Positions 41,289 through 48,058 of a DNA stretch of 48,058 bases are shown in pieces (the first letter of the stretch is position 1; each line of letters begins with the position of its first letter). Source of the DNA: an uncultured Clostridia bacterium (GTDB taxonomy: Bacteria > Bacillota > Clostridia > Oscillospirales > Ruminococcaceae); contig CANQNG010000016.1 of assembly GCA_947625155.1 (NCBI GenBank), forward strand, positions 1-48,058. Reading direction: 5' to 3'. The notes under the pieces were generated by a model. It worked only from the letters and a program-made list of their open reading frames with translations, was not told the DNA's origin and made no database searches. A program made the position numbers and the translations under genes.

Positions 41289-42641
41289 ATGAGTTTGAAA
41301 TCATCAACAAGAACAGAAGTCAATACCGTGGAAATGGTATTTGAAGTCGGGGCAGAGGATCTGGAAGCGGCTGTAGAGCGTGCTTACCGCAAGCTGAGAA
41401 AGAATATCTCCATTCCCGGTTTCCGGAAAGGCAAAGTCTCCCGCAAGATGGCAGAGACATATCTCGGCGAGGGCGCTTTCTATGATGAGGCTGTCAATGA
41501 CCTGATCAATACGGAGCTGCCGGATGCGCTGATCAAGGCGGAACTGGAGCTGGTAGACCGCCCGCAGGTGGATGTGGAAAAGATCAATAAAGAGGAAGGC
41601 GTTGTGTACAAGGTCATCTGTATCACCAAACCCCAGATCGAGCTGGACGGCTACAAGGGGATCCATGCTTCCAAGAAAGTGAAGGAAGTGACCGATGCGG
41701 ATGTCAATGCACAGGTGGAGATGCTCCGTCAGAGAAATGCAAGGCTCGTTTCTGTGGACGACAGACCCGCACAGCAGGGCGATGAGGTCAACTTGGATTT
41801 CGAGGGCTTCTTCGGCGACGAGCCGTTTGAGGGCGGCAAGGGCGAGAGCTTCCCGCTTCGGCTGGGCAGCGGACAGTTCATCCCGGGCTTTGAGGATCAG
41901 GTCGTCGGCAAGAGCATCGGCGAGGAATTTGACGTGAATGTGACATTCCCCGAAAATTACCAGCTGGAGGACTACGCCGGCAAGGATGCCGTGTTCAAGT
42001 GCCGCCTCAACGGGATCACCGTAGAGGAGCTGCCGGAGGCGGATGATGAATTCATTCAGGATGCCACCGACTTCTCCACCATGGACGAGTTCCGGGCAGA
42101 TGCCAAGAAGAGATTGGAAGAAAATGCTGTCCGTGAGGCAGAGAACAGCTTTGACAATACCGTTATGGAGGCTTTGATCGCGCTTGTGGATGCGCCTATC
42201 CCGAACGTGATGTTTGAACATAGACTCGACCAGTTGGTCGCTAACTTCGAGCAGATGCTCAAGCAGCAGAACATGAGCATGGATCTGTATCTCCAGTACA
42301 CGGGCATGAGCATGGAAGACTTCCGGGACTCCAACCGGGAGCGTGCTGTCAACGAGGTGAAACTCCGCCTTGCACTGGAAAAGATCGCAGAGCTGGAGAA
42401 TATCCAGATCCCGGAGGAGGAGCTGAACAGCAGCTTGCAGGAACTGGCAGATGCCAACCATTTGTCACTGGAAGTGGTCAAGCGCCGCATCCCGCTGGAA
42501 GATTACATCATGGACATGCGTGTTGGTAAGGCGATCGAGCTTGTCAAAGCAAATGCAGTGATCGTGGATGAGGAGGAAACGGCTCCCGCCGCAGATGCTG
42601 CTCCTGCTGAAGAAGCTGCCCCTGCCGACAGTGCAGAATAA
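41289..42641 (+). CDS. tig: Trigger factor
   Basis: A 450-residue ribosome-associated chaperone with peptidyl-prolyl isomerase activity. The ribosome-binding domain carries the signature GFRKGK (44-49). The FKBP-type domain spans about 160-245 (GDEVNLDFEGFFGDEPFEGG and LGSGQFIPGFEDQVVG), and the long C-terminal chaperone domain follows. An Ala/Pro/Glu-rich tail ends the protein. The ATG at 41289 follows TTGGAGG; longer in-frame starts lie close to the promoter. It is directly ahead of clpP and clpX, the classic protein-quality-control cluster. Confidence 0.97.
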   Translation: MSLKSSTRTEVNTVEMVFEVGAEDLEAAVERAYRKLRKNISIPGFRKGKVSRKMAETYLGEGAFYDEAVNDLINTELPDALIKAELELVDRPQVDVEKINKEEGVVYKVICITKPQIELDGYKGIHASKKVKEVTDADVNAQVEMLRQRNARLVSVDDRPAQQGDEVNLDFEGFFGDEPFEGGKGESFPLRLGSGQFIPGFEDQVVGKSIGEEFDVNVTFPENYQLEDYAGKDAVFKCRLNGITVEELPEADDEFIQDATDFSTMDEFRADAKKRLEENAVREAENSFDNTVMEALIALVDAPIPNVMFEHRLDQLVANFEQMLKQQNMSMDLYLQYTGMSMEDFRDSNRERAVNEVKLRLALEKIAELENIQIPEEELNSSLQELADANHLSLEVVKRRIPLEDYIMDMRVGKAIELVKANAVIVDEEETAPAADAAPAEEAAPADSAE

Positions 42642-42657
42642 AAAGAGATCGACACAT

Positions 42658-42681
42658 GTGAGCGGACATACGTTCGCTCAC
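42658..42681 (+). other. Hairpin between tig and clpP
   Basis: GTGAGCG/CGCTCAC, a 7-bp stem with a 10-nt loop followed by only TTT. It may attenuate transcription or be a processing site between the two genes. Confidence 0.5.
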
Positions 42682-42718
42682 TTTGTCACCGCAGAACCGC
42701 TTTAGAAAGGACGATATC

Positions 42719-43309
42719 ATGAGTAGTTTAGTACCGTATGTAGTAGAACAGACGAGCCGTGGAGAGCGTTCCTATGATATTTTCTCCCGTCTGCTCAATG
42801 ACCGTATCATCATGCTCAGCGATCAGGTGAACGATGTAACGGCAAGCCTTGTGGTCGCACAGCTCCTGTATCTGGAAAGTCAGGACGTGGAAAAGGACAT
42901 CTCCCTGTATATCAACAGTCCGGGCGGTTCTATCACGTCAGGCATGGCGATCTATGACACGATGCAGTATATCAAGTGCGATGTTTCGACCATCTGTATC
43001 GGCATGGCGGCATCCATGGGGGCATTCCTGCTGACGGCAGGCGCACCGGGCAAGCGCTTTGCGCTCCCGAACAGTGAGATCATGATCCACCAGCCGCTGA
43101 TCTCCGGCGGACTTGCCGGTCAGTGTACCGACATCAAGATCCACTCCGACCACCTTGTCCGCACCCGCCAGAAGCTCAATGAGATGCTGGCAAAGCATAC
43201 GGGGCAGAGCCTCGAAGTGATCGAACGGGATACCGAACGGGATAATTTCATGAGCGCTGAGGAAGCCAAGGCATACGGTCTGATCGACCAAGTCATCGCT
43301 AAGAGGTAA
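42719..43309 (+). CDS. clpP: ATP-dependent Clp protease proteolytic subunit
   Basis: A 196-residue ClpP, the tetradecameric serine protease core. The triad is S99 in [10 protein letters not shown]124 in IMIHQPL and D175 in [24 protein letters not shown] is the family block. The loop after the His (LISGGLAGQ) is two residues longer than in Bacillus ClpP. The ATG at 42719 follows GAAAGGACGA. clpX follows after 4 nt, so protease and unfoldase are made together. Confidence 0.97.
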   Translation: MSSLVPYVVEQTSRGERSYDIFSRLLNDRIIMLSDQVNDVTASLVVAQLLYLESQDVEKDISLYINSPGGSITSGMAIYDTMQYIKCDVSTICIGMAASMGAFLLTAGAPGKRFALPNSEIMIHQPLISGGLAGQCTDIKIHSDHLVRTRQKLNEMLAKHTGQSLEVIERDTERDNFMSAEEAKAYGLIDQVIAKR

Positions 43310-43313
43310 CGCT

Positions 43314-44582
43314 ATGGCAGAATTCAATAATTCGTTCAAGATCTGCAATTTCTGCAACAAGGGCGAGGACAAGGTCATGAGCATGTTCTCCGCAGGTATC
43401 TATAATATTTGTGATGAATGTGTTTGTACCTGCTATGACATGATCTATGGATCATCCGGCAGCCGCCGCAAGGAAAAGCAGCGGGATGAGGAAAAGAAGA
43501 AACCTTTCAAGCTCCTCAAGCCTGCCGAGATGAAGGCTGTCCTTGACCAGTATGTCATTGGACAGGATCAGGCAAAGATCGCACTTGCCGTTTCCGTTTA
43601 CAACCACTACAAGCGCATCCTGAGCCAAGACGACGGTACGGAAGTCGAGCTGCAAAAGAGCAATGTCCTCCTGCTGGGTCCGACTGGCGTGGGCAAGACA
43701 TTTCTTGCGCAGACGCTTGCCAAGATCTTGGATGTGCCGTTTGCCATTGCGGATGCTACGACCATTACCGAAGCCGGCTATGTCGGCGATGATGTGGAAA
43801 ATGTGCTGCTCCGCCTGATACAGGCAGCGGATTTTGACATCGAAGCGGCTGAACGGGGCATCATCTACATCGACGAGATCGATAAGATCGCCAGAAAGTC
43901 TGAAAACACATCCCTGACCAGAGATGTTTCCGGTGAGGGCGTACAGCAGGCGCTCCTGAAGATCATCGAGGGGACAGTCTCCAATGTTCCTCCGCAGGGC
44001 GGCAGAAAGCACCCGAATCAGGAATGCATCCAGATCAACACCAAGAACATCCTGTTCATCTGCGGCGGGGCTTTTGACGGGCTGGAGAAGTGCATCATCA
44101 AGCGCACACAGTCGTCCGGTCTGGGCTTCGGGGCTGAGATCGCTTCCAAGCAGGAGAGCATGAAAAACATCTTCGAGAAAGTCATTCCGCAGGATCTGGT
44201 GAAATTCGGCATGGTGCCCGAGCTGGTCGGCAGACTGCCGCTGATCACGGCGCTGCAGGAACTGGACGAGGAGGCGCTCGTCCGCATCCTGACCGAGCCG
44301 AAAAATGCCCTGATCAAGCAGTATGTCAAGCTGTTCAGCTATGATGACATCCGTCTGGAGGTGGAGGAAGCGGCGCTCATCGAGATCGCCAAGCGTGCCA
44401 TTTCCCAAAAGACCGGCGCAAGAGGGCTGCGCGGCATCATGGAGGATCTGCTGATGGAGGCAATGTTCAATCTTCCGTCCAACAGCAATATCGCAAAGAT
44501 CACCATTACGAAAGAATGCGTAACGAACGGCGAACCGCCTATGCTGACAGACAGACGCAACAAAGTCGTCAGTCATTGGTGA
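43314..44582 (+). CDS. clpX: ATP-dependent Clp protease unfoldase ClpX
   Basis: A 422-residue AAA+ unfoldase that feeds proteins to ClpP. The N-terminal zinc domain has C11, C14, C33 and C36. Walker A is GPTGVGKT (122-129), Walker B is IIYIDEID, and the ClpP-docking loop is [10 protein letters not shown], with LGF as in Gram-positive ClpX. It is followed by a terminator and then by accessory DNA, so it marks the end of the conserved block. Confidence 0.97.
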   Translation: MAEFNNSFKICNFCNKGEDKVMSMFSAGIYNICDECVCTCYDMIYGSSGSRRKEKQRDEEKKKPFKLLKPAEMKAVLDQYVIGQDQAKIALAVSVYNHYKRILSQDDGTEVELQKSNVLLLGPTGVGKTFLAQTLAKILDVPFAIADATTITEAGYVGDDVENVLLRLIQAADFDIEAAERGIIYIDEIDKIARKSENTSLTRDVSGEGVQQALLKIIEGTVSNVPPQGGRKHPNQECIQINTKNILFICGGAFDGLEKCIIKRTQSSGLGFGAEIASKQESMKNIFEKVIPQDLVKFGMVPELVGRLPLITALQELDEEALVRILTEPKNALIKQYVKLFSYDDIRLEVEEAALIEIAKRAISQKTGARGLRGIMEDLLMEAMFNLPSNSNIAKITITKECVTNGEPPMLTDRRNKVVSHW

Positions 44583-44657
44583 GCTTCAGCGGATAGATGT
44601 TCCAATAAAGCTTGACATATTTTTCCGGAAGCGTTGCGTTTCCTGATACGGCGAAAG

Positions 44658-44699
44658 ACATCCCGTCCCCATTTCATCCCATGGGACGGGTGTTTTTTT
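44658..44699 (+). terminator. Terminator of the tig-clpPX block
   Basis: CCCGTCCC/GGGACGGG (8 bp, with three more pairs beyond a bulge) and a T7 tail, 76 nt past the clpX stop. Confidence 0.88.
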
Positions 44700-44706
44700 A
44701 GGAAAA

Positions 44707-44732
44707 AAAGCACCGCCATACAGCGGTGTTTT
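44707..44732. terminator. Bidirectional terminator downstream of the pseudogene
   Basis: AAAGCACCGC/GCGGTGTTTT (10 bp with one G-T, CATACA loop). The A-run on its left gives the U-tail for leftward transcripts coming from the pseudogene. Confidence 0.7.
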
Positions 44733-44829
44733 CCATGTATATCAAGGTACACAAAACATGATGACATGGTTTTCATCCTGATCTTGTTCGTGTACTGCCA
44801 TTCAGCTCGTAAAGCTTTCCTGAACAGCC

Positions 44830-46317
44830 TTATAAGATGACCTTCTCGATACGACAGGTATGCCCCTTATTTTCATCGTAGCTGATGCCCACCAGAAGCA
44901 CCTCGCCGGAATAGAAGCGGATGCTGTGCGGATACTGCTTCTGCTTGATCTGGTCAATGGCAGTACCGCAAAGCCCTTTCCGGCAGGCAGTTCCCGGATG
45001 ATCTCATAATTGGCTCTTGCGGAATAATAAGCGGGTGCGATCACACAGGCAAGAGAATTTTCGTCATTGTATTTCAGGATGGAGGGGTTCTCCAGATGAC
45101 TTTGTGCGATCATTTCAGCTACCTTTTCAGCATCGCCTGAAATGGTCGCAGCAAGCAGCTCACCAGATGTTTTCAGAGATCGGATGACTTCTGACCGATC
45201 CGTCATTTTGACTGTGCTGACAAATTGCTCAAAGATCTCGTAGTTCGGAATAGACACCTCTTTTGTATCAAAATGATATGTCAAATAGCCCAGATGCACC
45301 AGCAAGGTCAACACATCATCCTGTATCTGGAACATGACCATATCGTTCGTAAAAGCAGCGGGATCGATCTTCTGTTTTTCTCCGCCAAGCAAACGAACGA
45401 TGGTATCACGCAGACCGTCAATATTCAGTACGATGTAGTCTTTCAAAGCATCATAAGTCTCAGTCGATGTCCAGTAGTTATTGAAGCAATGCCCGGTCAT
45501 GGACATAACAACGGAACGAGGATCGTAGACCGAAATGCCTTTGAGCTGATAGCCGTCATACCAGCGTTTGGTCTCCGCAAAGGACATCTGATACTGTTCA
45601 CAAAGTGCTTTGACTTCTGCCTCCGTAAAACCAGTAAATTCCGCATATTCACGGGGTCTGTCATGGAAATTTCCGTGAACATATTCAGCGCCGAATGCTC
45701 ACTGTATTTCTTGATCGGCAGGATCCCCGTCATATAGGCAAGGGCTACATAACTCTGATCTTTTAAGAGATCAGGCAGGAAATCAAGGTAGGTGATCTGC
45801 GCCTGCGTATCCTTTTTGTTTTTGCGGAACATGCAGTCCCATTCATCCATGATAAAAACGAAAGCTGTATGGAATTCTGCAAACACTTTCTCCAGAACAT
45901 TGATCAGCGTGATACGCCTCGGCAGCTTGAAAGCCGGATAGGCATCTGAGATCTCATCAATAATATCCTCCTCCATAGATCGGATCATTTCGGGGACAGA
46001 ATTGGCTTCTCCCAGATACCGCACAATATTTAATTGGATGACATGGTATCGATCCAGATGCTGTTCAAATGAAGCTGCTTTTGCAATTTTCAGCTTGCTG
46101 AATAATTCTCTGGGATCGCAGCCACGGCTATAATAGCTGCCAGCATGTCCGCAGCGGTAGATCTCCCGAATCGCCGGGGTCTGCTGACACAGATATATTT
46201 GTCTTTGGTTCTCAGCTTCTGGTTGGTGAGTAAGATCAGCTCTGTTTTATCAACATAGATCTCTGAACGAATTGCCTCTTGAAAATTATCATTACCCGGA
46301 TCAAGATGGATCCCCAT
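44830..46317 (-). pseudogene. Decayed AAA-ATPase/PD-(D/E)XK nuclease-like gene (DUF1703 type)
   Basis: Three frames must be joined to read one protein. Frame 1 starts at an ATG (46317, GGAGG upstream) with GIHLDPGNDNFQEAIRSEIY and an ATPase-like SRPRRFGRSTAADMLA. It breaks near 46135, where adding one base gives AAYYSRGCDPRELFSKLK. Frame 2 runs through IVRYLGEANSVPEM and IMDEWDCMFRKN, and breaks near 45653; adding one base gives REYAEFTGFTEAEVKALC. Frame 3 continues from SFAETKRWYDGYQLKGISVYD to PAGKGFA near 44970, where the segment expected to carry the D...ExK nuclease core is missing; a different frame then resumes at TAIDQIKQKQYPHS and runs to VIL and a stop at 44830. Walker A is also eroded (FGRST for FGKSx). 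This family is common in anaerobes, often as multi-copy accessory genes. A promoter and a terminator remain. Confidence 0.9.
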
Positions 46318-46354
46318 TCTGCCCGCCTCCATTCTTCAAGTTTTCATCATATAT

Positions 46355-46383
46355 AGTATACCACATTTTTTTCAGAATGTAAC
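46355..46383 (-). promoter_or_regulatory. Promoter of the pseudogene
   Basis: Minus strand: -35 GTTACA (46383-46378), 17-nt spacer, -10 TATACT (46360-46355), with TGG before the -10. Confidence 0.55.
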
Positions 46384-46459
46384 GAGCAATATCCAAAGCT
46401 CTATATTCCTGTACGGTCGCATCCTCCGAGTGCCCACATGCCATATTGCCAGTAAGATG

Positions 46460-46484
46460 AAAAAGCCGCCCTTTTCCGGACGGC
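46460..46484 (-). terminator. Second terminator after the leftward tRNAs
   Basis: Minus strand: GCCGTCC/GGGCGGC (7 bp with one T-G), 6-nt loop, T5 tail. It backs up the terminator at 46533-46560. The rest of the gap between the pseudogene and tRNA-Ser holds nothing further that I can name. Confidence 0.65.
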
Positions 46485-46532
46485 GAATATCATCTACAGC
46501 GACACCTTGCAGAAGATCAGGCTATAGGCAAC

Positions 46533-46560
46533 AAAAAAGACCGATAACTCGGTCTTTTTT
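46533..46560 (-). terminator. Terminator of the tRNA-Leu-tRNA-Ser unit
   Basis: GACCGA/TCGGTC flanked by A6 and T6, so it works in both directions; TAAC loop. It lies 16 nt beyond the tRNA-Ser 3' end. Confidence 0.88.
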
Positions 46561-46575
46561 GGCATACCAATATAG

Positions 46576-46664
46576 CGGAAAGAGAGGGATTCGAACCCTC
46601 GATGCGCTATTAACGCATACACGATTTCCAGTCGTGCGCCTTAGACCAGCTCAGCCATCTTTCC
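46576..46664 (-). tRNA. tRNA-Ser (anticodon GGA)
   Basis: Acceptor GGAAAGA/TCTTTCC, anticodon stem-loop CACGA-CTGGAAA-TCGTG, a long variable arm as in all serine tRNAs, and GGTTCGAATCC in the T arm. Discriminator G; CCA is not encoded. Confidence 0.95.
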
Positions 46665-46668
46665 TCAA

Positions 46669-46752
46669 TGCGAGAGACGGGACTTGAACCCACACGTCGT
46701 TTCCGACACTAGCACCTCAAGCTAGCCTGTCTGCCAATTCCAGCACTCTCGC
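46669..46752 (-). tRNA. tRNA-Leu (anticodon GAG)
   Basis: Acceptor GCGAGAG/CTCTCGC, anticodon stem-loop CTAGC-TTGAGGT-GCTAG, a long variable arm, GGGTTCAAGTCCC T arm. Discriminator A; CCA is not encoded. It is 4 nt upstream of tRNA-Ser on the same transcript. Confidence 0.95.
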
Positions 46753-46789
46753 ATTTTTCTATGCGGCAGCCTTCACAGACTGCTATATT

Positions 46790-46818
46790 ATTTTACCACA
46801 TCAAGGCACATTTGTCAA
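46790..46818 (-). promoter_or_regulatory. Promoter of the tRNA-Leu-tRNA-Ser unit
   Basis: Minus strand: perfect -35 TTGACA (46818-46813), 17-nt spacer, -10 TAAAAT (46795-46790). Between this and the tRNA-Thr promoter lies only AT-rich sequence. Confidence 0.88.
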
Positions 46819-46911
46819 GGGCTTTTCCCAAAAACAGAACGTAAAATTCAAGCTATACATGTTGAAAAAAAGATACAGCATGCACAATTAGCATTTTTTT
46901 TGGAGCATCCC

Positions 46912-46940
46912 TTGACAAGCCCACGCATTTGTGGTATAAT
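46912..46940 (+). promoter_or_regulatory. Promoter of tRNA-Thr
   Basis: Perfect -35 TTGACA (46912-46917), 17-nt spacer, perfect -10 TATAAT (46935-46940). The tRNA begins only 9 nt later. Read-through could also drive the methyltransferase gene beyond. Confidence 0.93.
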
Positions 46941-46949
46941 AAAAATGTT

Positions 46950-47022
46950 GCTGGTATGGCTCAGTTGGTAGAGCAGCGCATTCGTAATGCGCAGGTCGTC
47001 GGTTCGAGTCCGACTACCAGCT
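46950..47022 (+). tRNA. tRNA-Thr (anticodon CGT)
   Basis: Acceptor GCTGGTA/TACCAGC, anticodon stem-loop GCGCA-TTCGTAA-TGCGC, T arm GTCGGTTCGAGTCCGAC. Discriminator T; CCA is not encoded. Confidence 0.97.
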
Positions 47023-47096
47023 TTGCATGACCGTCTGGCTTGGAAAGTCAGGCGGTCTTGTTGTGATACAGGAAAATGCAGAAAGGGGGAATTGCC

Positions 47097-48058
47097 ATGA
47101 CAGAGCGTGCTGCTGCCCTGCGGGTGCGGGCTGCGCTGGAGACTGCCCTGCCCGGCGTACCGGCGGAAACGGTAAAGCTCTGGTTCTGTCGGCTGTGTGT
47201 GCTGCGCTATGCCCATGCAGCAGGCATTCTGGAGCAGCTGGATATTTTACGAGCCTGTGAAACATTCGGGAATGTTCCCCTTTTTGCGGAAGTGCTGCCG
47301 TTCCCGGACAGCTTTTCGCCTGTTCTGGCGGCGTTTTCTGCTGTTCCGCAGGAGCGATGGGCTGACCCGGCATTTCCGGGGTGGATGTATCAGTATTACA
47401 ACATCCCGGAACGGGAGGCTGCCTTTTCCGGGCTGCGCAGCAAGAACAAGATCTCGCAGAAGCACCTGCCTGCTGCGACACAGCTTTTCACGCCGGACTG
47501 GATCGTGCGCTGCATGACCCAGAACGCCCTCGGCACACTGCTGAAGCCGCTGCCGGACTGGAAATTCTACCTGAGACCGCAGACCAGCCTGCCGGATCTT
47601 CACAAAGACCCGGAAACGGTCACCGTCCTTGACCCCTGCATGGGAACGGGGCATATCCTGATGTATGTCTTTGATGCCCTGCTTTCTCAGTGCCGACATG
47701 CCGGTATGCCTGCCGGAGCAGCAGCCCGGCATATCCTGACCCGAGCGCTTTTTGGGCTGGACATCGATGGCTGCGCCGTAAAGCTGGCAGAATGTATGCT
47801 CCGCCTGAAAGCCGCAGCCTATGATCCGGCACTTGCCACAGAAAAGCTGGCGCTGCATTTTCATGATTTTTCCCACCTGCCGGAAACGGCTTCGCTGTAC
47901 GGCTCTCTGCTTCGACCGGAGAAGAATATGTCCGACCCGGCGCTCTCCCTTCTGGCGAGGCAGTATGATGCCGTCATCACAAACCCCCCCTACATGGGCA
48001 AAAACAGCATGGATCCGGCGCTCTCCGCCTTTGTCCGGAAAGCCTACCCGGACAGCAA
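47097..48058 (+). CDS. PglX-like adenine-specific DNA methyltransferase (3' end off window)
   Basis: The first 320 residues of a large class I DNA methyltransferase. A helical N-terminal region leads to GWMYQYYNIPERE (about 102-114) and ATQLFTPDWIVRCM, both hallmarks of PglX, the BREX modification enzyme. Motif I is LDPCMGTGHIL (D179 onward) for S-adenosylmethionine, and NPPY (296-299) is the amino-methylation motif for adenine. The N terminus before GWxYQ is about 100 residues, compact for PglX. The gene begins 74 nt behind tRNA-Thr, with AAAGGGGGA before the ATG, a typical insertion site for foreign DNA. It could instead be a single-chain type IIG/IIL restriction-modification enzyme; the sequence beyond the window would decide. 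Other BREX genes cannot be seen. Confidence 0.88.
   Translation, partial: MTERAAALRVRAALETALPGVPAETVKLWFCRLCVLRYAHAAGILEQLDILRACETFGNVPLFAEVLPFPDSFSPVLAAFSAVPQERWADPAFPGWMYQYYNIPEREAAFSGLRSKNKISQKHLPAATQLFTPDWIVRCMTQNALGTLLKPLPDWKFYLRPQTSLPDLHKDPETVTVLDPCMGTGHILMYVFDALLSQCRHAGMPAGAAARHILTRALFGLDIDGCAVKLAECMLRLKAAAYDPALATEKLALHFHDFSHLPETASLYGSLLRPEKNMSDPALSLLARQYDAVITNPPYMGKNSMDPALSAFVRKAYPDS

Noticed and set aside
47247..47876. A 209-codon leftward frame opposite the methyltransferase
   Set aside because: The rightward frame contains the complete motif set LDPCMGTGHIL and NPPY; the leftward one has no motif or start signal.
1..48058. CRISPR array, rRNA operon or complete insertion sequence
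   Set aside because: I saw no regularly spaced direct repeats of 20-40 bases, no rRNA segments and no transposase gene.

Overview
The window looks like the chromosome of a cellulolytic, anaerobic Ruminococcus-type Firmicute (Oscillospiraceae), moderately GC-rich. This is inferred from a dockerin-bearing GH9/CBM3c cellulase (a cellulosome part), fermentative AdhE, rubrerythrin, low-GC Gram-positive gene orders (rplS-lepB-rbgA-rnhB-yraN; tig-clpP-clpX), strong GGAGG ribosome sites and many promoters of the form TTGACA-17-TATAAT. No organism name can be proved from the window alone.

Layout. (1) 0-8.1 kb, polysaccharide use: a partial coiled-coil gene at the left edge runs divergently from a secreted GH9 cellulase with dockerin; converging on it is an operon of a cytoplasmic GH95 fucosidase and a membrane-anchored GH26 mannanase. 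The divergent promoter pair at 0.97-1.16 kb carries a near-identical inverted sequence over both -35 regions. (2) 8.2-11.3 kb: aroC, a small coupled protein, a DHH phosphoesterase and rubrerythrin. (3) 11.5-16.5 kb, envelope genes: a 931-residue polytopic protein, a CPBP protease, a zinc-ribbon repeat protein and a C39-like peptidase. (4) 16.6-21.6 kb: a six-gene leftward operon from a DUF2975/YozG-type regulator pair through two membrane proteins to two radical SAM enzymes. (5) 21.6-22.0 kb: a non-coding array of eight hairpins, one unit of which recurs at 32.5 kb. (6) 22-26.4 kb: a lipoprotein, an APH-fold kinase homologue and AdhE.

(7) 26.4-31.4 kb: a PhoP/PhoR-like two-component system led by three direct repeats with an 11-nt period, followed by an HtrA protease, a GNAT acetyltransferase and a TM2 protein. 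(8) 31.4-35.0 kb: a small alarmone synthetase read leftward, then the TIGR03960/DUF2344 radical SAM pair. (9) 35.0-44.6 kb, housekeeping: L19 with a structured leader, two signal peptidases, RbgA, RNase HII, YraN, threonine synthase, a metallophosphoesterase, trigger factor, ClpP and ClpX. (10) 44.6-48.1 kb, accessory: a decayed AAA-ATPase/nuclease gene, tRNA-Ser and tRNA-Leu leftward, tRNA-Thr rightward, and directly behind it a PglX-like DNA methyltransferase running off the right edge, possibly the start of a defence island.

The most unusual signals are the hairpin array and its dispersed covarying unit, the mirrored promoter sequence at 1.0-1.14 kb, the Pho-box-like repeats, and the tRNA-adjacent methyltransferase. 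Both window-edge genes are incomplete.
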